Shown here in pieces: positions 1-11,694 of a stretch of 64,000 nucleotides of DNA. This DNA comes from Caenorhabditis elegans. Its lineage: Eukaryota > Nematoda > Chromadorea > Rhabditida > Rhabditidae. Under the pieces are notes generated by a model. The model was not told where the DNA came from, did no database searches, and worked only from the letters and a program-made list of their open reading frames with translations. The translations under genes and the position numbers were made by a program. The stretch spans positions 8,742,001 to 8,806,000 of the forward strand of contig NC_003283.11 of the NCBI RefSeq assembly GCF_000002985.6, given 5' to 3'. Within the stretch, counting starts at the first letter, position 1. The number at the start of each line of letters is the position of its first letter.

Positions 1-187
1 ATTTTCATTTGAAAGAAAAGTAAAGTTGTTGCGTGGTTTGTTTTTAACTTTGAACGCCCAAGTTTTTTTACCGAATTTAAAATTTTAAGGTTTTTTATTG
101 AAAAAAAATCAATTTTCAATTTTGTATTCGAATAGAAACTTTAAAATTATTCAAGGGCCAGACCACCAAAAACATGCATTATTACAG

Positions 188-259
188 AGAGAATCAGACG
201 AATTGAGAACTATGGAGGAACAACTTGGCATAACGGAAAGAATCTTCTGGGCGAATTGA
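188..259 (+). CDS. Possible terminal exon of an upstream gene
   Basis: A tattacag acceptor at 180-187 opens a 24-codon frame ending in TGA at 257-259, encoding a charged, helical-looking tail (RESDELRTMEEQLG...FWAN). An AATAAA polyadenylation signal lies at 294-299, the right distance downstream. This looks like the last exon of a plus-strand gene that begins left of the window. It is too short for family assignment, although its Glu/Arg-rich character resembles the coiled-coil genes that follow. It could be chance. Confidence 0.4.
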   Translation, partial: RESDELRTMEEQLGITERIFWAN

Positions 260-803
260 TAAGAAATTACTGTTTTTTTTATTTACAAATTTTAATAAAA
301 TTTAGAACTTTTTGGAAGATTATAACAATTTAAACAATTGCCTTTTACATTTTCTCATATCAGGTGTAGATGACAACCGCATAAATGTTGGACAATGTGG
401 TAAGATTTTCGCGGGACTTTACGAGGACTTATAAATAGAACACACCTGTTAATTTGATTGTATTTAACTGTAGATTCTGATTTTTGGTATTGTACATATG
501 ATAGTTCTACCGTTTTGTTTGTTTTCCAGTGAATATTTGTTGCAGATAGAAGATAAACTTTCATTATTCATAGTTTAGACATAAGACATAAACCCCTCCC
601 AAATTTAATGAAAGTGTGAGATGATTGATTTTTCTTTCGGTATTTCTCACATTTTCAATAAATTCTTTCTCATACCTATTTCATGTACACAAACTCTTAT
701 CGAAAACACAATTTAGACGTAGCAATACATTTCACTGTTCTCTATCTCTCTTCAGTCACTAACTTCATTAGTTTCACTGCAAAACAAAAAGTATTCCAGA
801 AAA
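260..803. other. Intergenic; holds promoter copy A of a duplication
   Basis: No convincing gene. From about 611 the sequence closely matches 3966 onward, so this stretch contains the presumed 5' flank of the left duplicate gene, including a CT-rich tract (ctctatctctcttcag) near 740-755. The short minus-strand open frame at 355-564 has no splice context or recognisable motif and is disregarded. Confidence 0.5.
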
Positions 804-2165
804 ATGGTCCAATATTTTTGTTTTGATGCAGAAATGATTTCTTGTTTTAATGAATGCACTGAAACTGTAAGTTTTCAATATATTGTTTCATATTCTAAGT
901 ATCTAATAATTTCAGGGCTACTTTGATGAATTTCTAACAAAATATGACGCTTCTATAATAGAACTTGGTGATCAACTGAAATATGTTTATTTTCCAGCAG
1001 TAAGTAAATACATAAATGGCTAATCTATATTTCAGTTAAAGAGCACTGCCTGTAAACACTATTGTACGAATTTCAAGAAATTTTTCAATTACTTCCTACA
1101 CTCACTATCAGTGGTCAACAACTTTTCTCTAAACATGATGCCGGGATTGAAAATGAGAAGACTATTGTTTCTTTTCTAAACGATTTGAGACATGCAATTG
1201 ATTCAAAAGTTAGTCTATATTGATTTCTTAAGTTAGATAACAAGATTATGCTTCAGAACTGGGATGTTTTTTATTTCAAATACCGAGATGTTGCTGATTT
1301 GATAATAAAAAAAGCAAGACAACAAGGAAGAGTGGATGTTCAAATTGTTTCTAACAACGGAAAAGTGTTGGCGAATGTGAGTTTTCAAAAATAAAATATA
1401 TCATTAATGTGTCACTTTACAGTTGAAAGACAGGGATATTCATAGTTTCAAAAGAAGAGTATAAGCAAAAGCACATGAATTCGGTTAGTTCATAGTTTAT
1501 TTGTAAAATGGGAGGTTTGTAGTGAGATCCCATAAAAAGAACAGATTTATCAACGTTCATTGTTTTGTAATTCAGTGTGAAAATTTTGCAGTAAAATGTT
1601 GACTTGTGGGAGATTGAGAGGAATCAGAAAAACACTGAAGTTCTATTTTATTCTAGCCGATAAGTCAAACAAGAAATAATGGTCCTATTTTTAAAAAACG
1701 CCCACCCATAAGAGTCATAAAGCATCAAAGTGAATTAGCAAACATCGACTCTCCTCAATTACGGTAATTCTAATTTACTTTGGAGACAGATAACGGATAT
1801 CTACTCATTCAGAACCCCGGATCGAATTAAAAACGGAAACACTCCATCTGCAACAAATTCAGCGACCTCATCACAAAAAGATTATCTAAAAACTTCCATT
1901 CCTTCTGCGAACGTTACGTCTACTGAAAAGACAGAATTTGGATCAGCCAAAAGCAGTGTACCCCGAGTGACCTGCAATTCAACTAAATTGGAAACTGCTC
2001 AAGCGACTCATGAAAATATTGTATTGGATCCTAAGAAGAGCTCTCAAAATACATTACGATCAGATAGTTATCCTGATACCGAAAAGAAGAGAATCTTGCC
2101 AAGGAATACTTCAAATTCACATCACGAAATCTGTAATGATGTATTATCACATCAAGAAAAACACG
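611..2165 (+). repeat. Tandem duplication, left copy
   Basis: This segment aligns almost continuously with about 3966-6395, allowing for an 850-bp element inserted in the right copy. Similarity starts in the 5' flank, covers seven exons and their introns, and stops abruptly within exon 7. Introns are nearly as similar as exons, which points to a recent segmental duplication rather than coding constraint. Confidence 0.85.
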
Positions 2166-3045
2166 AAGAAGAAGGAAATAATGAGCCAAAAACTGTTAAT
2201 GAACCCATTGAAAAAGTAAACGAGAAATGGAATTCAAATGACACTGAAAAAATAGATGAAATTATTGAAAATCTTACGATTTCGATTGATGCAATGAAAA
2301 TGAATATATCACAAGAAATGGTAAGGAGATTAAAAAACATACACTACGTTTAATCAATTTGTTTTTAGGAAAAAAATAAGGTAAATAAATCAGAAATGAA
2401 TAATTTCGAAATAGAAATGATATCTTCAATGAGCGAGTTAAAACAAAATATGGACAATAAAATGCAAGAAATGATGCAACTTATGAAAAATTTTGTTCAG
2501 TACGTTTGTGAAAACATAATACTACAATTTTAGTAATTTTTCAGATCAGGAAAATCAGAAAATAGTATGAAGACAAATGCAATCTCGGAAAACACGATAA
2601 ATGATGTCCACCAAGAGCAGCCCGATGACAAGTTTGATCCATTTTAGAAAGAATATTTTGAGCTATAGTTGCAGACATTTCAGAAATTCAACTTCAACAT
2701 TTGAAAACGGTGAAACCAGCGATGATATCAGCGCCGTCGATTTTGAATTAGTTCAGAACATTCCACAGCAAGATCAATTAAATGTAAAAATTAAAAATTA
2801 GTTGCCTATTTCTTTCGTAAATTATTTTTAGATTACAAATGAAAACGATGACGATTCAGAATCAAGCATTTTTTATTCAATTGGCAGAACAAAATCGATT
2901 GTTTAGTTTCGTCTTGATCAAGTAAGAAATGACCGTGAAAATATGAACGTGAGTACATCAAGATGCTTCCTATAATCGACTATAATTCATTCAGCGTGAG
3001 GCAGAAAAAGAAATACAAGAGAGGCTGCGAAGAATTCGTAAATAA
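804..3045 (+). pseudogene. Decayed duplicate of the adjacent group 3 gene
   Basis: The start at 804 and exons 804-866, 916-999, about 1060-1210, 1256-1378 and onward match the intact gene at 4162-8177 exon for exon. The copy is broken. In exon 3 the frame shifts by one base between about 1085 and 1130, since the downstream homologous frame (QLFSKHDAGIENEK) is out of register. In exon 5 an extra T near 1449 turns the conserved SSKEEYKQ reading into a quick stop (FKRRV). Farther on, an in-frame TAG stands at about 2643-2645 and another follows at about 2907. The 3' half (after about 2165) does not resemble the sister gene; it encodes hydrophilic, Glu/Lys-rich sequence ending at 3045 with AATAAA at 3094-3099. 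What the sequence shows is multiple independent lesions. That it is non-functional is inference. Sequencing error or unannotated micro-exons are the alternatives. Confidence 0.7.
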
Positions 3046-3965
3046 CTTAATTTAGCGTGTTGTCGAAACGTTCACAAGTGTTTTAAATCATAAAATAAAA
3101 GTTGTAAATAAAAACGTTTTTTTGTATTCTTTATATTGCCTCACTTTTTTTTACAATGACGCAAACTTTAGTCTTCTATAGGCGAGTATTCATTGTACTC
3201 TTCACTTTGTGACAGCGCTGTGAGAAAGTTTAAAAATATAAATTTTCAAACAAAAAAAGCGGGAAATTTCGTTACGACTTCAGACAGCCGTGAACATCTT
3301 TTTTGGTGTATTTCGTTTACTGTGAAATTTTTTCCTAATCAAGACGTCACGGAGGCGGGTTTTCAATTCCCATTCCCTTGCCTTTCTTAACCCTGCTTGT
3401 GCTTAATTTGTCTTCACGTTGTTCACACGTAACTAAACACCTACTATATACATATATTTTTCTTTCTCAGTTTATTTCCATCATTACACATTTCGTGGTG
3501 TTTTAGAAAGGCAGAAGGGAGAAAAGACATCGAAAGGTGGAGCATGAATAAAAAACCATTTGACTGTAACATTGAAAAATGTGATCCAAAAATGTGAAGG
3601 AAAAATTTTACAATTATGATTCAAAGATATGCACATCTTTAACAACTGAATCATAAATTCCTTGACGGTGTTATATTTTTCCGTGTGATGATTGTTGTGA
3701 GGTGTCGTCCAACTACTTGTGAATAATATATTTGTTCGTTTGCCCATTGGTTTTTAATTGTGTCCCAAGCTCTATTTTTTTGCCAGCAAAACTTGCGAAA
3801 GTTCATACCCTTTAATTTATCTTTTATGTAAAGGTCGCGGAGTCGCTTCAACAAAATAAATATTAATTCCTATTTTTATGATATTTCACAACCTCTGTCA
3901 ATGATACTTAAACACTTTTTTGAACATTCCAACTTTTTATTAGACACAGTTTTTCACAACTGATA
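3046..3965. other. Intergenic between duplicates
   Basis: About 900 bp with no supported gene. Two overlapping minus-strand open frames (3484-3747 and 3651-3854) encode Lys/Arg/Trp-containing peptides that could be a relic of a mobile-element protein, but there is no start, splice structure or family motif I can defend. I see no terminal repeats here. Confidence 0.4.
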
Positions 3966-6395
3966 AAAGTGTGAGATATTTTATTATATTTTTCTTTCAG
4001 TATTCCTCACATTTTCAATAAATTCTTCCTCATACCTATTTCATGTACACAAACTCTTATCGAAAACACAATTTAGACGTAGCAATACATTTCACTGTTC
4101 TCTATCTCTCTTCAGTCACTAACTTCATGTTTGATTGCAAAACAAAAAGGATTTCAGAAAAATGGTCCTATATTTTTATGTTGATGCAGAAATGATTTCT
4201 TGTTTCAATGAATCCACTGAAATTGTAAGTTTCCCATACATTGTTTTGATTTGAATATTGCATTATTTGCAGGGCAATTTTGATGAATTTCTTACAAAAT
4301 ATAACACTTCTTTGATGGAACTCGGTGATCAACTAAAATATGTATTTTTTCCAGCAGTAAGTGAATACATACATACATATATGACTTATATAATATATAA
4401 TCACATTAAAGAGCACTGCCTGTAAGCACTACTGTACATACTTCAATCAATTTTTAAAGTGCTTTCCTGTTCGCAATCGTCAACGCTTGCTTTCTGAACG
4501 GGATGTTGGTTTTGAAAACGAGAAAGTTGTGTTTCTTTTTCAATCCGATTTCAGACATGCAATTGATATGAAAGTGAGTTTATATTTTTTTAATACGCTC
4601 GGCAATTCGGTGCCCCTTTCAAACCAACTATACCCACTTCTCAACCAACTTTGGCCACTTTTCAACTGCCATTCACAGAAGTGGGCAAAGTTGGTGAAAG
4701 TTGGTTAAATCTGAAAATTTTTTCACGCTGCCACACCATTTCTGTGAGCCGCCGCGCCTTGGAAGGATAACATCTGCCTCTTACAGGATTTGAACTTCCC
4801 TGCTTTCTATCGTTGGATTCGTATTCTATTGTCTTATCTGCGTAGCCATACCGCGCACGCGAAGCTTTGCAATAGTTTCAAAATAAGTAATGAGTAGCTC
4901 ATGCGCGTAGTTTTTTGCCTGATTAACGATTTCGTGACATGGAAAGCATTTCAAGTATTTTGGGTTTTTTGACAATCCGATGCCTAGGTATTTCTTGAAA
5001 TGTCGTAGGAACTGTTTCCTCTCTAAATTTTTTTAGTTGGAAAATGTGGCAAAAGTTGTATGGTATGTTATAGTGGGTCATAGAGATTATAATAAAAATA
5101 AAATAAGTGTTTTCTATATCAAACGTATCTAAAATGCTTGTTTTTGGCTAGGCTATTCTGAATATCTCTGAAACATTGAAAACAAGTGAACGCACGTTGG
5201 CTAAAGTTGGCCAAAGTTTGCTATACTTGGTTGAGAAGTGGCTAAAGTTGGCTGAAGATGGCCAAAATTGGCTAAAGATGGCCAGAGATGGCGAAACTGG
5301 GTTGCAAATTGACTGGTCGCTCAAAAGTGGTTGAAAAATGAGCAAAGTTGGTTAAGAAGTGGCCAAACATGGTTTGAAAGTGGTGGGAGGCTGAAGTTGG
5401 TTGAGAAGTGGGGAAAGTTGGTTTAAAAGTGGCGCCGAATTGCCGAGACGATAACAAGATGATTTTTCAGAACTGGAATAATTTTTATTTCAAATACCGA
5501 GATATTGCTGATTTGGTGATAACAAAAGCAAGAAAACAAGGGAAAGTTGATGTTCAAATTGTTTCTAACAACGGAAAAGTGTTTCCGAATGTGAGTTTTT
5601 AAAAATAAAAATAAATAATTAATGTATCACTTTACAGTTCAAAGAAAGGGATATTCATAGTTCAAAAGAAGAGTATAAGCAAAAGCACATGAATTCGGTT
5701 AGTTCATAGTTTATTTGTAAAATGTGAGGTTTGTAGTGAGATCCCATAAAAAGAACAGATTTTTCAACGTTTATTATTTAGTGAATCAGTGTAAAAATAT
5801 GGTAGTAAAATGTATGAAGTTGAGGTGTGGGAGGCATTGAGAAAACTGGGAAAAACACAAAAGACAAAACTTATTCCAGCCCATAAGCCAATCAAAAAAT
5901 CAGGGCACTATGTTGAAGAATCGCCCACCCAGATTAGTCAGAACTCATCAAAGTGACTTGGCAAACATCGACACTTCTCATTCACGGTAATTTAAATTTA
6001 CTTCAAAGACAGAAAACGGATATCTTCCTTTTCTCAGAAACCCGGCTGAAACCAAGAACGAAAACACTTCATCTCGCACAAATTCAGCGACTTCATCACG
6101 AAAAGATTATCTAAACACTTCCATTCCTTCTGCGAACGTTACGTGTACTGAAAAATACAGAAGTTCAGAATTTGGATCAGCCAAAAGCAGTGTACCCCGA
6201 GTGACCTGCAATTCAACTAAATTGGAAACTGCTCAAGCGACTCATGAAAATATTGTATTGGATCCTAAGAAGTGCACTCAAAATACATTACGATCAGATA
6301 GTTATCAAGATACCGAAAAGAAGATAATCTTGCCAAGGAATACTTCAAATTCCCATCACGAAATCTGTAATGATGTACAATCATATCCAGGAAAA
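3966..6395 (+). repeat. Tandem duplication, right copy
   Basis: Counterpart of 611-2165. The 130 bp at 4001-4128 are nearly identical to 641-772, upstream of the start codon. The right copy is longer because a terminal-inverted-repeat element occupies 4598-5447 in intron 3; the left copy has the uninterrupted site around 1215-1250. Confidence 0.85.
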
Positions 6396-8177
6396 CATTA
6401 TGACAAAAACACATCTAGTAATTTTGTTTTCAATTTTGAAATCGATGAGCATCCCGTTCCAATTACACCTACTTCACCGAAGCAAAACTATGAAAAAACA
6501 TACAAAGACGGAGATAGTAATCAAACAGTGAGTGTCATTTCCTGCGAAGTTGGATTATATTATCCTTTAAATCCATAACTTAGCTAGAAATTTGTATGAC
6601 CACCATCGTACATATATTAAAACGTCACAGTTTGCACTCCGAATACGTGAAATTGAACGTTTTTACTTTTAGGGTGGCATTTGCGAAATTGAGCATTCAG
6701 AAAACGTTGTTGAATCGTTCGAGGTTTTGGAGAACAATAAGAAAACTGAATATTTTTTTAATGTGATCAATGAATTGCGATGTGACTTACAACCAGAAGA
6801 TGTTCCTTGTTATAGATCAAGTAAGTGCTACGAAACCGAATGTTTTATTTTTTCATAGAGACTAATTTTATAAATAAACACCTGTGTAGATGTTGTATAA
6901 ATTTGTTTTATTTTAGGATCTAAAGAACATATTACAAATGGAATGGCAGATTTCAAGAATGATATGTATAGTTTGAAGCGAGAAACTGAGGTTGGTAATC
7001 TGAACACATTGCAAATAAAATTAAATTGAAAAAAATTTTCTCAAGTCAAACTTAAGTGAATTCATGGATACTTACAATTCGGACTTTAAAAATTTTACAA
7101 TAATGGGAACAGTTAGAATTTTGGCAGTTTATTGTATAAGCATACATCCTACTTTAGATATTATGGAATATGAAATAACTTCCTATTGAAGTTTATTTTT
7201 GTAGGAGAGGGTCGAAGATGTTGAAAAAAGTGAACAACAAATTCGTATAAATGGAAAAGGACGTTTATCATCAATACAACATGATACTGAAGAAATTGAT
7301 GATAGTACCTTTAAGAAAAAGCTTCAAGAGCAGAGTGAGCGCAACAAAATTGAGTTAGAAAAGAAGAAACAAGAAAGAATGAACAAGAAACGAAAATTCG
7401 AAGATGAGATCAGAAAATTGAAAAATGAATTGATAGAACGATTCAATATGATAATGAGTTGCATTGCACTCAAACGCAAGTTCGATATTCAAGAGGATTA
7501 TTGGAAGGATTGGATTCATGGATGCAGGTAAAGATTTACCTTAAATAATTATTAATACCTTGTTGTCAGGCAAAATATCAGTAAACTTCTAAATCATTGT
7601 CATCAATTTGTGTATGATGTTAACAGTCACAGCTACGGATTACGAGAGAGTAAAAACGTGGATTTTAACGAGCTCGAGGTTTTTAACACTTGCGCCCATT
7701 CAACTCAATACAGTTTTTATTTCAGCTGGAAATAACGAATCTTCTTGGGTTTACAATGATGACATACAACGCAATGGAAGACAGTTTTGCAAAGCTCAAA
7801 GAGCTTGAGCGCATGTTTCCAGACGCCTCATTTGTTCGAGTATTTCAGGTAGAACATTTGAAATTTTCCTAGTTAGAAAATAAGATTTCAAGTATAGTGC
7901 TGGCTTATCCTTCATCTTTCAGAAATGCATTGCTGACACTGCAAAAATCATATTGGAAATTTATGATTCTTTCGGCGTACTTTCACTCAACCCAAATGAA
8001 AGCAACTATCAAATCCTCCAAGACAAGCTGCAATTTTTACAACCTTCAACGATTCACTCTACTTCAGATTTGCACAGAATTTGCAACGAACATGAGTTCT
8101 CCCCAGTTTATCAAAACATTGAATTTCCCTCAATCTCCAATAGCTCGCCTGTATATGTTTCTGAGATTTCAGAATAA
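4162..8177 (+). CDS. Nematode-specific hydrophilic/coiled-coil protein, group 3
   Basis: Thirteen exons join in phase: 4162-4224, 4273-4356, 4412-4573, 5471-5590, 5638-5697, 5880-5986, 6038-6527, 6673-6820, 6917-6990, 7205-7527, 7570-7678, 7726-7848 and 7923-8177, giving about 705 residues. I do not recognise the family. The N-terminal third is compact and Cys-containing (STACKHYCTYF). The middle (about 190-360) is Ser/Thr/Asn-rich and probably disordered. Exon 10 is a long Lys/Glu-rich segment (KKKLQEQSERNKIELEKKKQ) likely to form a coiled coil. The C-terminal exons, with FVRVFQ and a DLHRIC motif near the end, align with the last two exons of 11695-13759. There is no signal peptide or membrane segment. 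Exon 3 uses a poor acceptor (attaaag) where the left duplicate has ttcag. Intron 3 carries an 850-bp inserted element. This is the only group 3 member that reads through intact. Confidence 0.75.
4598..5447. mobile_element. 850-bp non-autonomous DNA element with terminal inverted repeats
   Basis: The left end begins CTCGGCAATTCGGTGCC and the right end is its complement, with the similarity running for some 50 bp (ctttcaaaccaact...cttctcaaccaac). A 3-bp direct repeat, acg, flanks it at 4595-4597 and 5448-5450. The homologous intron at about 1215-1250 lacks it, so the insertion postdates or accompanied divergence of the duplicates. The right third is made of degenerate copies of a ttggctaaagttggcc-like word on alternating strands. 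There is no transposase frame, so it must rely on an enzyme supplied elsewhere. A shorter relative lies at 9055-9388. Confidence 0.8.
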
Positions 8178-9883
8178 ACACAGTTTGATTTTGTGAAGTG
8201 ACATGTTATCTATGATTTATAATACAGTTATCGTAAATGTTTGTTTAAGGTGAAGTGTGGCCCATTTATTATATTTGTTATATTGTACATTATTCAAAAC
8301 AAATCGGGAAAATCATGAAAAAAACAACTTGACGAACTTCGATTGTTCGAGTCTTGCTCATCTTCTTATTCGAAATTCCACGAGTATGAGTATCCACGTC
8401 CTTTTGAACAAACTAGAGATTTTTAACTTGCCCACTTCATCTTATTGGTTGAAATAGGGCGGAGTATCGATGATTAATCTTGCTGTTTTCTCTTTGGAGA
8501 TAATTCAAATAGAGAAATTAGCAAGTGTTGGAAAATTGCTTCACTGAAAGTTGGGAGTGTGTTTTCATTCGATATCACTATGCCAAATACGTCATTTAAA
8601 AATTTGTGTTTAAGGGTGAGGAATGGTTTCATTCTGTGTCATGTATTGTGTCTTGTTTACCGTGATTGTTTCTTTATACAGAAGACTTTATACATATATT
8701 GATTTTAAAAAACTTGTATTTTTTTCTAATTTTATACAATGTCGACATATTGTTTCGATTTCACATAGTGTTTGAATGATTTTCATACGACAGAAACGAA
8801 TATTTTTTCTCACATTAACACTTGCTACCTGAAAGAAAATTTTCAAAATAGGTCAAAACTAAGAATTAGCGGCAGAGAGCACTCTGAACTAAGAAAAAAG
8901 TCGGATTGAAGTTTTAAAAGTTCATTTTTCACAACATTAGAGGCACTTAAAACTGGAGTTCTGTAATCGATCAAAAAACATGTTTTTCTGAAAAATATAA
9001 TATATCTTGAAACTATAGCAATGTGTTCCCAAACTCCGAACATATACTTAAAATCTCGGCAATTCGTCGCAACTTATCCACCAACTTTAGCAACTTAAGG
9101 CGCCAACTTTACCCTTCCGCAACTTATCCGCCAACATTAGCAACTTTTCTACCAATTTTATATTCTCGCAACTTTTAATCTGTCTTTAGCAACTTCTTCC
9201 CGACTTTAGAAACTTTTAACCAAGTTTAGCCAATTTTTAAAAAATGTTCAGTGCAAATTTTGAGGGTATCCCCAACTTTAACCTAATTTGCCCAACTTTA
9301 GCAACGTTTTACCAAATTTTAGCAACTTCTGCGCTTGGCATTTCTAAAGTTGCTAAAGTTGGTGGATAAGTTGCGGCGATTTGCCGAGATAATTTTAAAT
9401 CCTTTAAGCACTTGCTGAACCGCTAAAACTCCCATTTTAAAAAGTTTGAGAATTCTAAAAATATTCTCAATTGAAATATTCTTGAAAAACATTTTTTGTT
9501 TTTACTTCCCAGAACTAATCATTAGCAAAAGTTCAATTCAATTGTCATCATTCAATCAGTTTGTTCTCACACTCTATATTTTTCCACTTTCCTCTGTTAA
9601 TATCAACACCATATTTCTCATAATAAGTATTGCTCAGTGTAAACTTGAAGTGTGTTAAAACCTACTATAGAATTCCTTTTTTTTTGATAATTATTATATT
9701 ATACGATTTCCTCATACATATTTTGTAGTTGTTTATTCCTCACTCTTAAATGTGAATTATAAGCACTTTAACACTGAGAAAAACTTAGCTGTAAAAGTAA
9801 AGTTTCAATTTTCGAGGGACTCAGCTTAGAACTATTTGATGAAAAAGTCTTAAAAGTATGATATTAATTGTGAATTTTGCAGA
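8178..9883. other. Intergenic with one inverted-repeat element
   Basis: About 1.7 kb without a supported gene. It contains the 334-bp element at 9055-9388. Open frames at 8257-8457, 8843-9043 (minus) and 9446-9658 are AT-rich, lack splice context and show no motif. Confidence 0.5.
9055..9388. mobile_element. 334-bp MITE of the CTCGGCAATTCG family
   Basis: Starts CTCGGCAATTCGTCGCAACT and ends with the reverse complement (agttgcggcgatttgccgag). The inverted repeats continue for about 45 bp with one or two mismatches. The interior is a run of caacttt/agcaac words. The first 13 bases match the 850-bp element at 4598-5447, so both belong to one family although their interiors differ. A clean target duplication is not visible (aat on the left, ata on the right), suggesting an older insertion. 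Confidence 0.75.
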
Positions 9884-11066
9884 ATGGGCGAACTATTCGG
9901 AAAACCGAGTAGTGAGCAGGGTTGTCAATTTTTAATGCATAATATATTTTCTATGTTAAAAAGTTTTGATGCAAGTCTTGGGATAAAACTCCAACCATGC
10001 AGATTAAAGAATTGCGCTGAAACTTATAAATCGTGTTGATAAGTGTTTTTAAGGCAAATCCAAAAAAAGTCACAACGGAAGAGGTATTAAAAGCCGAGTC
10101 TGATCCACTGGAAGCCGAAAAAATTATTGATGAGTTAGTGTACATTAAATTTACTTTTATTGCAGCATCTTATTTCAGTTTCGAATCTCAAAAACGTTCG
10201 GAACAATTTGTCGAAATACAGAACATAGTTTGCAATCAGATTCAGGACTGCAAAAGAGAAGATCGGGAAAATAAAAAAAAGAGTGATGAATTGGTAATCT
10301 GAGTCTCCATTCAATCAACTAATTCTTCTTGTTTAGGACATTGCTCAAATTTCTCAGGATAAGACGGAAGCTATTGATTTTGTGGCATCACAACTTTTAC
10401 TTCAAAGTGGTGCAAAAGATCACAGCAATGCTCGTCAGATTAATGATGTGATTTCAAAGATCAACGAGTTTGCAACAAATCTTGACAATCATTTTGGCAA
10501 AGCTTACAAAGTGGTAAGTTTTTTTGGCAGTTCACGACTTAATCGGTTGCTTTTTAGAATGACTCCGGGAGAGGAATTTATCGATACTTCGCTCAAAAAT
10601 AAGATGTACACTTCATCACAACTAACTCAAGTTTCAGAAGTTCTCAATCAAATCATTTAAGCGATCAATAATTTAGACCGATCTTTAACCCAGTTCCAAT
10701 TAAAAAGTTTGGAAACAACTGTAAGCTTAGAATTATTTCATAGTTTGTTTTTATTGTGTCCATATTTCAGAAAAAAATCGTGAAATCAAAACTCAAATAT
10801 CAACACTAACGCCGTTTATTGCCACTTTCAAAAGGATTCTCGGAAATGAAAACTCTGAAATTGATTCGAAAAAAGTTGAACAGTTTTCGAACGAAAAAAC
10901 AAAGTTGTTTGAAACGGTGTGTAGATTTATATCTATCTTCAAATTATATCCTCTTTTTCAGATCAACAATTTGGAATACGTGAATGAAAATCGTGACAAG
11001 CTTGTAAATGCAATTCAAAATACCACAAAAGACCCAAAACTAGAAAATCTTCGAATTGAAAACTAA
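9884..11066 (+). pseudogene. Broken group 2 coiled-coil gene
   Basis: ATG at 9884 directly follows a ttgcag acceptor. Plausible exons are 9884 to about 10028, about 10050-10137, 10182-10293, 10337-10513, about 10559-10720, 10772-10917 and 10963-11066. Parts are clearly related to the minus-strand genes 18687-20936 and 22959-24038: the segment FKRILGNENSEID and the closing INNLEYVNENRDKL match FKRILNSENQEID and INNLQPIAENRRV there. The exons cannot be joined in one frame. A TGA follows KNCAETYKSC unless a base is skipped, exon 10559-10720 has a stop in every usable frame, and its phase does not fit the next exon. I call it a pseudogene, but an unusual splice pattern could rescue part of it. 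Confidence 0.6.
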
Positions 11067-11694
11067 CCAAGAAGTTTGGAAGTTTTCTAAAAGTTTCATA
11101 CTTCATCTTTTAACACTTGCAACTACAATTTACTCTATCAGACTGGTATACCTGGTCTACCTCATGAGTCATGACATTCCATTCATTCTTCATTCCCCTA
11201 TTGTATTTTATGTATCGTTATTTTTTTCAAGTATAAATCGGTACTGTAATATGTATATATTTTAATTTGTGTATGCTCTGCTCAATTTTATTCCACAATG
11301 CGTTGTCCACAACAAAAACTACCTTTGATACATTCTCTCAGATCTCTCAATCTCTCAGAACTTCACTTCATTTTATTATTTTACTGATAGTGAGCAAAAA
11401 TGTAATTGGACACAATAACGTATTTTACCCGTATTTTTAGTGATCAATGCTTTATTGAAAAAAACATTTAGAAATGTAAGCATAGTGGTTTTTGTTCTTG
11501 TGGTGAGCTGTTCTCAACTTTTGAAAGAATATCAAACGTTTATTGGTTTCTTGCTTATGGTTAAATGGAGTATTCGTAGATTTTTCTGAAAAATTTGATA
11601 GGAATATTAAATTCCTAATAAAACTTTAAATTTCTAATTTTGAATTCCTCAAACTTTTTATCACAGTTGTTGTTTTATATAAAGAACGGAAAAA
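11067..11694. other. Intergenic, nothing recognised
   Basis: About 630 bp of AT-rich sequence between two group members. One hydrophobic open frame (11056-11265) overlaps the preceding stop and has no start or splice support. No repeats or RNA genes are apparent. Confidence 0.4.

Noticed and set aside
3484-3854. Minus-strand frames that might be a transposase remnant
   Set aside because: No catalytic motif, terminal repeats or splice structure; similarity only a vague impression.
5170-5430. CRISPR-like series of gttggc/agtggc repeats
   Set aside because: Units are irregular, on both orientations, without unique spacers, and lie inside a eukaryotic TIR element.
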